DNA of 64,000 bases from Streptococcus infantis SPAR10 (GTDB lineage: Bacteria; Bacillota; Bacilli; Lactobacillales; Streptococcaceae), in contig NZ_ALCH01000005.1 in assembly GCF_000279535.1 (NCBI RefSeq), positions 1-64,000 on the forward strand, read 5' to 3'. The position numbers and the translations under genes are program-made. Positions 17,633-25,453 of the stretch are shown in pieces; position 1 is the first letter of the stretch; the number at the start of each line of letters is the position of its first letter. Under the pieces are notes generated by a model. That model had not been told where the DNA came from, did not search any database, and saw only the letters and a program-made list of their open reading frames with translations.

Positions 17633-17869
17633 ATGACATTTGAAGAAATCCTGCCTGGATTAAAGGCAAAAAAGAAATACGTGCGTATTGGCTGGGGTGG
17701 AGCTGAAAACTATGTGCAGCTTTTTGATACCATCGAGCAAAATGGCGTCGCCCTTGAAGTGACACCCTATTTCCTCATCAACGTATCTGGTGAAGGGGAA
17801 GGTTTTTCTATGTGGAGTCCAACTCCTTGTGATGTCTTAGCGACGGATTGGGTGGAAGTACATGACTAA
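17633..17869 (+). CDS. DUF2829 (Tad2-like) protein
   Basis: A 78-aa protein of the DUF2829 type: FEEILPGLKAKKKYVRIGW at the start, a central aromatic strand PYFLINVSGEGEGFSMWSP, and the closing PCDVLATDWVEV. Phage members of this family (Tad2, Thoeris anti-defence 2) bind and sequester cyclic-ADP-ribose-like signals (established knowledge for phage members). Here it is chromosomal and coupled by an 8-base overlap to an SDR gene rather than sitting among phage genes, so a signal- or nucleotide-binding role is an inference. AAGGAGAG precedes the ATG. Confidence 0.8.
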   Translation: MTFEEILPGLKAKKKYVRIGWGGAENYVQLFDTIEQNGVALEVTPYFLINVSGEGEGFSMWSPTPCDVLATDWVEVHD

Positions 17870-18560
17870 ACGGGTCTTGATTACAGGCGTGAGCTCAGGG
17901 ATTGGTCTGGCGCAAGCTCGACTCTTTTTAGAAAAAAGTTATCAGGTTTTTGGAGTGGATCAGGTAGCGGATCCTCAGTTGCCAGGCGATTTTCACTTCT
18001 TACAGCGAGACTTAACCTTGGATTTGACACCAATCTTCGACTGGTGCCCTCAGGTGGATGTTCTCTGCAATACGGCTGGAGTCTTGGATGCTTACAAACC
18101 GCTTCTTGAGCAAAGCGCTCAGGAGATTCAGGAGGTTTTTGAAATCAACTATGTGACTCCGGTAGAGCTGACACGGCATTGTCTGACTAAAATGTTGGAG
18201 AAGAAGCAAGGGATCATTATCAATATGTGTTCCATTGCTTCTAGCCTAGCAGGAGGTGGCGGTCACGCTTATACTTCCTCCAAGCATGCTTTAGCAGGCT
18301 TTACCAAGCAGCTGGCTCTAGACTATGCTGAAGATGGAATTCAGGTCTTTGGGATCGCTCCAGGTGCTGTCAAGACTGGCATGACTGCTGCGGACTTTGA
18401 ACCCGGTGGCTTAGCAGACTGGGTAGCTAGTGAAACGCCTATCAAACGCTGGATTGAGCCAAGTGAAATAGCTGAAGTTAGCCTCTTTTTAGCAAGTGGA
18501 AAAGCAAGCGCCATGCAAGGACAAATCTTGACTATTGATGGTGGCTGGAGCTTGAAGTAG
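17862..18560 (+). CDS. Short-chain dehydrogenase/reductase
   Basis: A 232-aa Rossmann-fold oxidoreductase annotated in relatives as 3-oxoacyl-ACP reductase-like. It has the cofactor motif TGVSSGIG at residue ~8, NTAG in VLCNTAGVLD, the catalytic Ser in NMCSIASSLAGG and YTSSK (Tyr/Lys). The C-terminus AMQGQILTIDGGWSLK is typical. It overlaps the DUF2829 gene by 8 bases, so both are probably translated together. It is not within a fatty-acid synthesis cluster, so the substrate is uncertain. Confidence 0.9.
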   Translation: MTKRVLITGVSSGIGLAQARLFLEKSYQVFGVDQVADPQLPGDFHFLQRDLTLDLTPIFDWCPQVDVLCNTAGVLDAYKPLLEQSAQEIQEVFEINYVTPVELTRHCLTKMLEKKQGIIINMCSIASSLAGGGGHAYTSSKHALAGFTKQLALDYAEDGIQVFGIAPGAVKTGMTAADFEPGGLADWVASETPIKRWIEPSEIAEVSLFLASGKASAMQGQILTIDGGWSLK

Positions 18561-18569
18561 GAGAATCTG

Positions 18570-18760
18570 ATGGAAATCAAACACCGCTTTTTGTGTCTAT
18601 GGTGTTTGCTATGAGAATGGGAAATTACTCTGCATTGAGAAAACGATAGGTCCGTATCAACACCGTTACAATCCACCTGGTGGTAGCTAGAAACTAGGAT
18701 AAGGCAGAGTTACGAAGATTTCCAGAATTAGAACTGACAAGCTATAGAAATTGGAAGGTG
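18570..18760 (+). pseudogene. NUDIX hydrolase remnant
   Basis: MEIKH starts at 18570. After a frame slip the sequence reads CVYGVCYENGKLLCIEKTIG, then PYQHRYNPPGGS, the beginning of a NUDIX hydrolase. It is broken by a TAG directly after PPGGS and a second stop six codons on (KLG*G), so the NUDIX box never appears. Residual FPELELTSYRNWKVND lies near the 3' end. It lies between the SDR and PEP-domain genes and shows erosion of this patch. Confidence 0.7.
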
Positions 18761-18761
18761 A

Positions 18762-19613
18762 ATGATGAGAAATCAACTAGCTCTTAGTGGCGAAAAAATT
18801 GTTGAAAAAGTTTATCCCCATTTATTGCACCACGTCGGCTTGATTCGTGGGGAATACTTGTTGAGAGAGCTCAACCAAAACATCCTGTTACCAAGTTGTC
18901 AGCAATTTGTAAAAGATTATCTAGACACTATTTGCCATTTATACTCAGATGAAGAAGTCTGGTATCGTTTTTCAGAGTTAACAAATGCAGAAGCAAATAG
19001 TCTAGACGGGACTAAAGAGTATTTTGACGAACGCCACCCATTATTTGGATATAGAGGGACTAGGCGTTTATTGGCGTGTCCAGATGAATTACAGGCTGAG
19101 GCACATGTCGTTACAGAAGTTTATCAAACCAATCCCAATCTGTCTGTTATTTTTCCTTTTGTGAATGATGCTGAACAGTTAAAACAAGCTATTAGGGTAT
19201 TGCGCCAGCATGGTTTTACTGGAAAAGTTGGAACAATGATTGAATTGCCGTCAGCTTATTTTGACTTGGACAGGATACTGGAAACTGGTATTTCAAAGAT
19301 TGTAGTGGGAATGAATGATTTGACTTCATTTATTTTTGCGACTATAAGAAACAGTCAATGGCATGATATGGAAAATCCCATTATGTTAGAAATGCTGGGA
19401 CAGATGCAGGATAAAGCAAGGATGAAAAAGATAAATTTCGCTGTAGCAGGCTATCTGAATCCTTCTTTCATACAAAAAATGAATCAGATGGGGATTGAGT
19501 GCATTATCCACTACAGTTCTATTCCGGAGATTTTTAATTTAGAGATTGACCATCCAGATCATCTCAAATGTGTAAAAGAAGAAAGTAAAAAAATACAAAG
19601 GAGCAACCCATGA
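18762..19613 (+). CDS. Stand-alone PEP-utilizing TIM-barrel domain protein
   Basis: A 283-aa protein matching only the C-terminal PEP/pyruvate-binding barrel of PEP synthase and pyruvate phosphate dikinase. It keeps the Arg-bearing HPLFGYRGTRR, LSVIFPFVNDAEQL, GTMIELPSAYF, and VVGMNDLTSF (family SNDLTQ). The ATP-grasp and phospho-His domains are absent. Where the family has the catalytic CGQ, this protein has AGY (NFAVAGYLNPSF), so the proton-donating Cys is missing. It may be a PEP-binding or inactive derivative. GGAAGG upstream of ATGATG; its stop overlaps the ASCH start (ATGA). Confidence 0.75.
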   Translation: MMRNQLALSGEKIVEKVYPHLLHHVGLIRGEYLLRELNQNILLPSCQQFVKDYLDTICHLYSDEEVWYRFSELTNAEANSLDGTKEYFDERHPLFGYRGTRRLLACPDELQAEAHVVTEVYQTNPNLSVIFPFVNDAEQLKQAIRVLRQHGFTGKVGTMIELPSAYFDLDRILETGISKIVVGMNDLTSFIFATIRNSQWHDMENPIMLEMLGQMQDKARMKKINFAVAGYLNPSFIQKMNQMGIECIIHYSSIPEIFNLEIDHPDHLKCVKEESKKIQRSNP

Positions 19614-20050
19614 CACCTCAAGAAATGTGGAATGCCTACAAGTAAATTAACCCCTCTATCGGAGATGAGATAGACGATTGGGCTTTTGGAGTGGCCCCAG
19701 ACCTTTTGGCAGATTTGGTACTAAGAGGCGAAAAGACAGCAACTGCTTCAGCTTACGATCTTTACGCTCTAGAGGACGAACCCCTTCCACAAGAAGGGAC
19801 CTTTGATATTATTTTAGACAGCCAAGACCAGGCTGTCTGCATTGTCGAAATTACAAAGGTTTCTGTTCAGCCTTTCTATCAAGTGTCAGCCGACCATGCC
19901 TACAAGGAAGGTGAGGGAGACAAATCTCTAGCTTATTGGCGTCAGGTTCATGAAGACTTTTTCAAAGACTGCTTTGGAGAAGCAGGTCTGACGTTTACAC
20001 CTGACAGCAAGGTTGTTTTAGAAGAATTTCGCAAGGTTTACCCTCTATAG
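19610..20050 (+). pseudogene. ASCH-domain gene interrupted by a stop at codon 12
   Basis: A start at 19610 with AAAGGAG upstream, overlapping the previous stop, reads MTPQEMWNAYK then TAA (19643-19645) and continues in the same frame as INPSIGDEIDDWAFGVAPDL to 20050. The remaining 134 codons form an intact ASCH domain (GEKTATASAYDLYALEDEPL, AYKEGEGDKSLAYWRQVHED). TAA probably replaced CAA (Gln). A GTG at 19691 could restart translation but lacks a ribosome site. ASCH proteins are RNA-binding or nucleoside amidohydrolase-like. I call it a recent nonsense pseudogene. Confidence 0.8.
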
Positions 20051-20065
20051 ACTGCTATAAGAAAG

Positions 20066-20098
20066 AAAGTTTTGGAAATCACCGTCCAAAGCTTTTTT
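20066..20098 (+). terminator. Terminator after ASCH gene
   Basis: TTTTGGA pairs with TCCAAAG and is followed by six T. Confidence 0.6.
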
Positions 20099-20126
20099 CT
20101 GATTTTAAATGATAAAATAGCCAAAC

Positions 20127-20155
20127 AAAAAGCGGACAATCATGTCCGCTTTTTG
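20127..20155 (+). terminator. Strong hairpin terminator
   Basis: AAAAGCGGACA-ATCA-TGTCCGCTTTTT, a perfect stem. Together with the neighbouring hairpins it isolates the adhesin gene. Confidence 0.85.
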
Positions 20156-20252
20156 AATCTATCAAGTGAAGTTGTGGATAAAGTATTGCAAAGATGTTTA
20201 TCTTTTGAATCCCTATTCACGTCACTTCTACATTGGTTGATTATTTTTCGGT

Positions 20253-20279
20253 AAAAAAGAGAGAGCATTGCTCTCTCTT
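20253..20279 (-). terminator. Adhesin gene terminator
   Basis: On the minus strand GAGAGAGC pairs with GCTCTCTC and is followed by a T-run, 22 bases after the adhesin stop. Confidence 0.85.
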
Positions 20280-20301
20280 CTCTATAGAAACTTATCTAAT
20301 A

Positions 20302-22128
20302 TTATTTAGAAAGTTTACGTTTCATAACTACAGTACCTGCCAAGATTACCACACCTGCCAATACAAGTACTAGGCTTGTAGTCTCACCAGTAAATGGAAG
20401 ACTTGGTCCTTCTTCTGTTGTAGTAGAACGACCTGGTTCTGGTGTTGTAGCAGGACGACCTGGTTCTTCAGTAGTCGTTGTTGTAGTTGGTGTTGGGGCT
20501 TCAGTAGACTTAGGAGCCTCAGTTGTTGTTGTAGTTGGTGTTGGGGCTTCAGTAGACTTAGGAGCCTCAGTTGTTGTTGTAGCTTCTGTTGTCGTTGTTG
20601 CTGCAGTTGTTGATTCAGTAGTCGTTGTTGACTCTGTTGTCGTTGTTGCTGCAGTTGTTGATTCAGTAGTCGTTGTTGACTCTGTTGTCGTTGTTGCTGC
20701 AGTTGTTGATTCAGTAGTCGTTGTTGACTCTGTTGTTGATGCAGTCGTTGATTCAGTAGTCGTTGTTGACTCTGTAGTCGTTGTTGTAGTAGTTGGTTTG
20801 TTTGATGTGTTGACGACCTTAATCACGTTTGCATCATCAATTTTTTCAACTTTAGAAGTATAACCTTCAGGTGTATTTGTTTCCACTACTGAGTACTCAA
20901 TCTTCTTACCGTCTTTGATACCTGGTAATTTAGTAAATTCTGCTTTCCAACCAGTAGCTTTTGTAAGAGTTTGTGTCAACCCTTCTAAGGCTTGGCCGTC
21001 AGCATACAATTGAACAGTAATATCTTTACGGTCAGCTTCTTCGTCACCAACCCATTCTTTCTGAACGGTCACAGTTGTGTCACCAGAAACCCAGAATTTC
21101 AACTCATTGTTGTTCCAGAAGGCTGGGTCTGTTTGAGGTGTTGTGATTTCATCTGAAGTCAAGGTAGCGTTGTTATCGATACGGATAGTTGTCTTAGGAA
21201 TGATTGTTTGGTATTCAACGATCAATTCATCGCTAGACGATGTTTTAAATACATCACTGACATCAGATAAGTTTACAGTGAATCCATTGCCATCTGCATC
21301 GAATTTCACATGTTTCCAGAAATCCCAACCAGAAGCAACTACTTGTCCACCTTTTCTTAAAGTGAAGGATGGTTTCAAGTAAGTTCCTACAAAGAATTCA
21401 TTTGCAGCGTGGTTTGCAGCAGGAGCAAAAGTGATTTTTGAGTAATCGACGGCTGGAGCTTGGATTTTATCTGATACAACAGGGTTTGTGATGGCTTGTT
21501 TCTTACCATCTCCGTTGATACGGATGAACCATTTTGTTAGATAGTAGTCATCACCAACATTCATCCAGGCATAGTTTTCAGAAACGTCTAGTTTGAATTG
21601 CTTAGCTACATAGGAACCATCAAGGTTGTACTTGTTCAAAACAGATTCAAATACGCCAGGTCCATCAGGGCGAGTAATGATGACAGATTCTGAACCGACT
21701 TTAGAAGTGGCGGTCTTGTTTCCAGGATTTCCTGGAGTGCTATCCCACACTGCTCGGTATTGGAATCCACCCTTAACATTTTGGTTCATGGCTTCGATTG
21801 CTTTTTTAAAAGTAAAAGTAATCTTCTTGTTTGTCATTGACAAGGTAGCTACTTCAGCACCGTTGGCTTGAAGTGATTGCGTTGCGAGTTCTGTGATATT
21901 TAAACCTTCGGGAGCGTCGATGGTAAAAGTATCTCCTTCTTTAACAGATTTACCTGTTAAGTCCCAGTCAAAAGAAAATGTGACCTTTTGACCAGATGTA
22001 TCTGCTTTAAGGTTTGTAATAGTCGGAGTGACAGTTGCTGCAGAAACTGGCTTGATGATTGACAAACCAAGAGCAACTACACTGAACATTGCTACAAACG
22101 CGAATAATTTTTTATAGAAAGTTTTCAC
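20302..22128 (-). CDS. LPXTG-anchored adhesin with Thr-rich repeat stalk
   Basis: A 608-aa cell-wall surface protein. In order: signal peptide (KTFYKKLFAFVAMFSVVALG ... VSA), an Ig-like/collagen-binding adhesive region (~30-330), a Cna_B domain (TVQKEWVGDEEADRKDITVQ to IKVVNTS), a Thr/Ser/Glu stalk (~440-570), LPFTGE, a membrane helix and the tail KRKLSK. Sortase would link it to peptidoglycan. The start is most likely the GTG at 22128, 5 bases after GGAGG; upstream ATGs have poor sites. The stalk is encoded by 48-bp repeats that can change in number. Ligand unknown; collagen- or fibrinogen-type binding is suggested by domain class only. Confidence 0.9.
   Translation of the reverse strand: MKTFYKKLFAFVAMFSVVALGLSIIKPVSAATVTPTITNLKADTSGQKVTFSFDWDLTGKSVKEGDTFTIDAPEGLNITELATQSLQANGAEVATLSMTNKKITFTFKKAIEAMNQNVKGGFQYRAVWDSTPGNPGNKTATSKVGSESVIITRPDGPGVFESVLNKYNLDGSYVAKQFKLDVSENYAWMNVGDDYYLTKWFIRINGDGKKQAITNPVVSDKIQAPAVDYSKITFAPAANHAANEFFVGTYLKPSFTLRKGGQVVASGWDFWKHVKFDADGNGFTVNLSDVSDVFKTSSSDELIVEYQTIIPKTTIRIDNNATLTSDEITTPQTDPAFWNNNELKFWVSGDTTVTVQKEWVGDEEADRKDITVQLYADGQALEGLTQTLTKATGWKAEFTKLPGIKDGKKIEYSVVETNTPEGYTSKVEKIDDANVIKVVNTSNKPTTTTTTTESTTTTESTTASTTESTTTTESTTAATTTTESTTTTESTTAATTTTESTTTTESTTAATTTTEATTTTEAPKSTEAPTPTTTTTEAPKSTEAPTPTTTTTTEEPGRPATTPEPGRSTTTEEGPSLPFTGETTSLVLVLAGVVILAGTVVMKRKLSK
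20481..20576. repeat. Two 48-bp repeats encoding the PKSTEAPTPT stalk unit
   Basis: The sequence beginning TTGTAGTTGGTGTTGGGGC occurs at 20481 and again 48 bases later at 20529, encoding two near-identical 16-residue Pro/Thr units next to the wall-anchor region. Confidence 0.85.
20591..20734. repeat. Three 48-bp repeats encoding the ESTTTTESTTAATTTT stalk unit
   Basis: GTCGTTGTTGCTGCAG recurs at 20591, 20639 and 20687 in exact 48-base register. Shorter degenerate Ser/Thr units continue to about 20790. Confidence 0.88.
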
Positions 22129-22788
22129 TTGTTCCTCCATTCCTTTCTTCCATAAAATCTTCTTGTTTGGTAATAACACCCAAAATGTTGATTGATATCA
22201 TTTAATAAAATTGACAGTCCTATTCTGACGTAAAATCCTTTCTTTATCGCAGTTTACTCCAGCTCCATTGAAGATAAATTAATGCAATAGTTTTAAGACT
22301 CCGTATGTTATTAACTAATTTACATTTAGAGTGACTTTTAAACGTAAAAGGGATTTTCTGCTAGTTTATTTCATGGACGTGAATCCAATATTTAAAAAAT
22401 AACCAATGAATTTTTTAAATATTGGATTCACTTCTGAAGAAAACTAATAATAGAAGTGCAATATATTAAAAAAAACATAATGATTGTCATAGATTAAGTA
22501 TTAATATACCAAACACACTAATTTTAGCACTAACGTATGCATTAGTCAACGAAATAGGTGCGAATTTCCTATAAATTTTGGAGTCTTTTGACTTGTTTTG
22601 ACAAAATACCAAAACAGGCTTAAAATATAGAAATTCTAGGTGTTAATAAAAACCGTTTTCTTATTATTTTAGTTCAAAAAGACAAAAATTTTATAAAAGA
22701 ACTTTCAAAGCTTTTTTCTGACTAAAAATATGATAAAATAGGTATGTTTGAACTAGAGCATATGCTCAGAAATTTAGAATAGGAGAAT
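22129..22788. other. Long AT-rich intergenic region between adhesin and pepN
   Basis: The 660 bases between divergent genes hold no credible gene. Contents seen: a perfect 22-bp inverted repeat (22379-22431), a 12-bp palindrome GAGCATATGCTC (22756-22767), and a probable pepN -10 box TGATAAAAT (about 22731-22739). No convincing adhesin promoter could be picked out. Confidence 0.6.
22379..22431. repeat. Perfect 22-bp inverted repeat with 9-nt loop
   Basis: Left arm 22379-22400 (starts GTGAATCCAATATTT), loop AACCAATGA, right arm 22410-22431. There are no mismatches. Neither strand has a T-tract after the stem, so it is not a standard terminator. Confidence 0.85.
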
Positions 22789-22791
22789 ATG

Positions 22792-25338
22792 ATGCAAGCA
22801 GTAGAACATTATATCGAAAAATTTGTTCCTGAACATTATGATTTATTTTTAGACTTGAGTCGTGAGACCAAGACTTTTTCAGGAAAAGTAACCATTACTG
22901 GTCAAGCTAAAAGTGACCGTATTTCCCTTCACCAAAAGGACTTGGAAATTGCTTCAGTTGAAGTAGCAGGTCAAGCTCGTCCATTTACAGTTGATAACGA
23001 AAACGAAGCCCTTCATATCGAACTTGCAGAAGCAGGTTCAGTTGAATTGGTTATTGCTTTTTCAGGTAAAATCACAGACAACATGACAGGAATCTATCCA
23101 TCATACTACACAGTTGATGGTGTCAAGAAAGAAGTTTTGTCGACGCAGTTTGAAAGCCACTTTGCCCGCGAAGCCTTCCCATGTGTGGATGAGCCAGAAG
23201 CGAAAGCAACCTTTGATCTATCTCTTCGTTTTGACCAAGCAGAAGGCGAACTTGCCTTGTCAAACATGCCGGAAATCGATGTTGAAAATCGAAAAGAAAC
23301 TGGTATCTGGAAGTTTGAAACTACACCTCGTATGTCTTCTTACTTGCTAGCTTTCGTAGCTGGTGATTTGCAAGGGGTAACTGCTACAACTAAAAATGGT
23401 ACTTTGGTAGGTGTATACTCAACCAAGGCACATCCACTTTCAAACCTTGATTTCTCACTAGATATCGCTGTTCGCTCAATTGAATTTTACGAAGATTACT
23501 ACGGTGTCAAATACCCAATTCCTCAATCTCTCCACATTGCCCTTCCTGATTTCTCAGCTGGTGCTATGGAAAACTGGGGACTTGTGACTTACCGTGAAGT
23601 CTACTTGGTTGTGGATGAGAACTCTACCTTTGCCAGCCGTCAACAAGTAGCCCTCGTCATTGCCCACGAGCTTGCTCACCAATGGTTCGGCAACCTTGTA
23701 ACTATGAAGTGGTGGGATGACCTCTGGCTCAACGAAAGCTTCGCCAACATGATGGAATACGTCTGTGTGGATGCCATTGAGCCAAGCTGGAATATCTTTG
23801 AAGATTTCCAAACAAGTGGAGTGCCAGCCGCTCTTAAACGTGATGCAACTGATGGTGTTCAGTCTGTTCACGTCGAAGTCAAACACCCAGATGAAATCAA
23901 TACACTCTTTGACTCTGCTATCGTTTATGCTAAAGGAAGCCGTCTCATGCACATGCTTCGTCGTTGGCTAGGAGATGCTGATTTTGCTAAAGGTTTGCGT
24001 GCTTACTTTGAAAAACACCAATACGGAAACACTATTGGTCGTGACCTTTGGAATGCCCTTGGTCAAGCATCAGGCCGTGATGTAGCAGCCTTTATGGATT
24101 CTTGGTTGGAGCAACCCGGTTATCCAGTTTTGACTGCTACAGTTGAAAATGATGTTTTGAAGATCTCACAAAAACAATTCTTCATCGGTGAGCATGAAGA
24201 CAAGAACCGTCTTTGGGTAGTACCCCTTAACAGTAACTGGAAAGGTTTGCCAGACACACTCGAAACAGAAAGCATCGAAATCCCAGGTTATGCAGCGCTT
24301 CTTGCTGAAAACAAAACAGCTCTTCGTCTCAACACTGAAAACACTGCCCACTACATTACTGACTATCAAGGTGAATTACTGGATGCTATCCTTTCAGAAT
24401 TAGTTGAACTTGATAACACAAGTAAGCTTCAAATCGTCCAAGAACGTCGTTTGCTTGCTGAAGCAGGACATGTATCATATGCAGACTTGTTGCCAGTCCT
24501 TGATAAACTTGCTAAGGAAGAGTCTTACCTGGTTGTTGCTGCAGTTTCTCAAGTTATTTCTGCCCTTGAGCGCTTTATCGATGAAGGAACAGAAGATGAG
24601 AAAGCCTTTAACACTCTGGTTGCTAAATTGGCCCGTCACAACTATGAGCGACTTGGCTTTGAAGCGAAAGACGGAGAATCAGATGAGGATGAGTTGGTTC
24701 GTCAATTGACCATTTCTATGATGATTCGTTCAAATGATGAAGAAGCTAGTCAGGTAGCAAGTCAAATCTTTGCAGCCCATAAAGAAAATCTTGCAGGACT
24801 TCCAGCAGCCATTCGTTCTCAAGTTCTTATCAATGAGATCAAACATCACGAAACTAAGGAATTGGTGGCGACTTATCTGGATCTATACACTCATGCAACG
24901 GATGCAGTTTTCAAACGTCAATTAGCAGCTGCGCTTGCATACAGTACAGATGCAGAAAACATCCAAACTCTTCTTGCAACTTGGAAGGACAAATTTGTCG
25001 TGAAACCACAAGACCTTTCAGCATGGTATCTCCAATTCCTTGGACACCAAGCTACCCAAGAAACTGTTTGGGTTTGGGCTCGTGAAAACTGGGATTGGAT
25101 CAAGGCAGCCCTTGGTGGAGATATGAGCTTTGATAGCTTTGTTATCTTCCCATCACACATCTTTAAAACAGAACAACGTTTGGCAGAGTATAAGGCCTTC
25201 TTTGAACCACAACTTTCTGATCTTGCCCTTAGCCGTAATATCAGCATGGGTATCAAGGATATCGCAGCGCGCGTTGAATTGATTAAACGTGAAAAAGCAG
25301 CGGTTGAAGCAGTTGTTGCACAATATGGCAAGGCTTAA
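22792..25338 (+). CDS. pepN: Aminopeptidase N (M1 family, lysyl aminopeptidase)
   Basis: An 848-aa cytosolic zinc metallopeptidase removing N-terminal residues from peptides. It has the substrate-recognition motif GAMENWG near residue 257 and the zinc site HELAHQ (292-296) with the third ligand Glu in WLNESF near 315. The ERAP1-like C-terminal helical domain spans ~520-840. The second of two adjacent ATGs (22792) is better spaced from AGGAG. Monocistronic, with a strong terminator after it. It supports amino-acid supply from imported peptides. Confidence 0.97.
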   Translation: MQAVEHYIEKFVPEHYDLFLDLSRETKTFSGKVTITGQAKSDRISLHQKDLEIASVEVAGQARPFTVDNENEALHIELAEAGSVELVIAFSGKITDNMTGIYPSYYTVDGVKKEVLSTQFESHFAREAFPCVDEPEAKATFDLSLRFDQAEGELALSNMPEIDVENRKETGIWKFETTPRMSSYLLAFVAGDLQGVTATTKNGTLVGVYSTKAHPLSNLDFSLDIAVRSIEFYEDYYGVKYPIPQSLHIALPDFSAGAMENWGLVTYREVYLVVDENSTFASRQQVALVIAHELAHQWFGNLVTMKWWDDLWLNESFANMMEYVCVDAIEPSWNIFEDFQTSGVPAALKRDATDGVQSVHVEVKHPDEINTLFDSAIVYAKGSRLMHMLRRWLGDADFAKGLRAYFEKHQYGNTIGRDLWNALGQASGRDVAAFMDSWLEQPGYPVLTATVENDVLKISQKQFFIGEHEDKNRLWVVPLNSNWKGLPDTLETESIEIPGYAALLAENKTALRLNTENTAHYITDYQGELLDAILSELVELDNTSKLQIVQERRLLAEAGHVSYADLLPVLDKLAKEESYLVVAAVSQVISALERFIDEGTEDEKAFNTLVAKLARHNYERLGFEAKDGESDEDELVRQLTISMMIRSNDEEASQVASQIFAAHKENLAGLPAAIRSQVLINEIKHHETKELVATYLDLYTHATDAVFKRQLAAALAYSTDAENIQTLLATWKDKFVVKPQDLSAWYLQFLGHQATQETVWVWARENWDWIKAALGGDMSFDSFVIFPSHIFKTEQRLAEYKAFFEPQLSDLALSRNISMGIKDIAARVELIKREKAAVEAVVAQYGKA

Positions 25339-25363
25339 AAACTTCTTGACTAAATAGTATATA

Positions 25364-25410
25364 AAAACTCAACTTTCTCTTAGAAAAACAAGGAAAGTTG
25401 AGTTTTTTTT
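25364..25410 (+). terminator. pepN terminator
   Basis: AAAACTCAACTTTC pairs with GAAAGTTGAGTTTT and continues into a run of eight T. Confidence 0.92.
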
Positions 25411-25423
25411 AAGATATTTTTGC

Positions 25424-25429
25424 TATAAT
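25424..25429 (+). promoter_or_regulatory. ciaRH promoter
   Basis: TATAAT with TGC just before it (extended -10). TTTAAG (25408-25413) precedes it, but the second CiaR half-site expected after 5 bases is only TTTGCT, so autoregulation is uncertain. Confidence 0.6.
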
Positions 25430-25453
25430 GGATATAATAAGGAGGAATTTTTG

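Noticed and set aside
20072-20254. 60-codon plus-strand frame after the ASCH gene
   Set aside because: It crosses two terminator hairpins and has no ribosome site.
20481-20790. CRISPR-like array
   Set aside because: The 48-bp units are contiguous, in frame and encode a surface-protein stalk; there are no spacers or cas genes.
22756-22767. 12-bp palindrome GAGCATATGCTC before pepN as an operator
   Set aside because: Short palindromes of this size are common by chance and its position downstream of the probable -10 gives no further support.
23554-23952. 132-codon minus-strand frame inside pepN
   Set aside because: Antisense to the conserved HELAH region of an intact gene; a shadow frame.
25408-25424. 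CiaR box (TTTAAG-N5-TTTAAG) in the ciaRH promoter
   Set aside because: The second half-site is TTTGCT, matching only three of six bases, so a site was not called.
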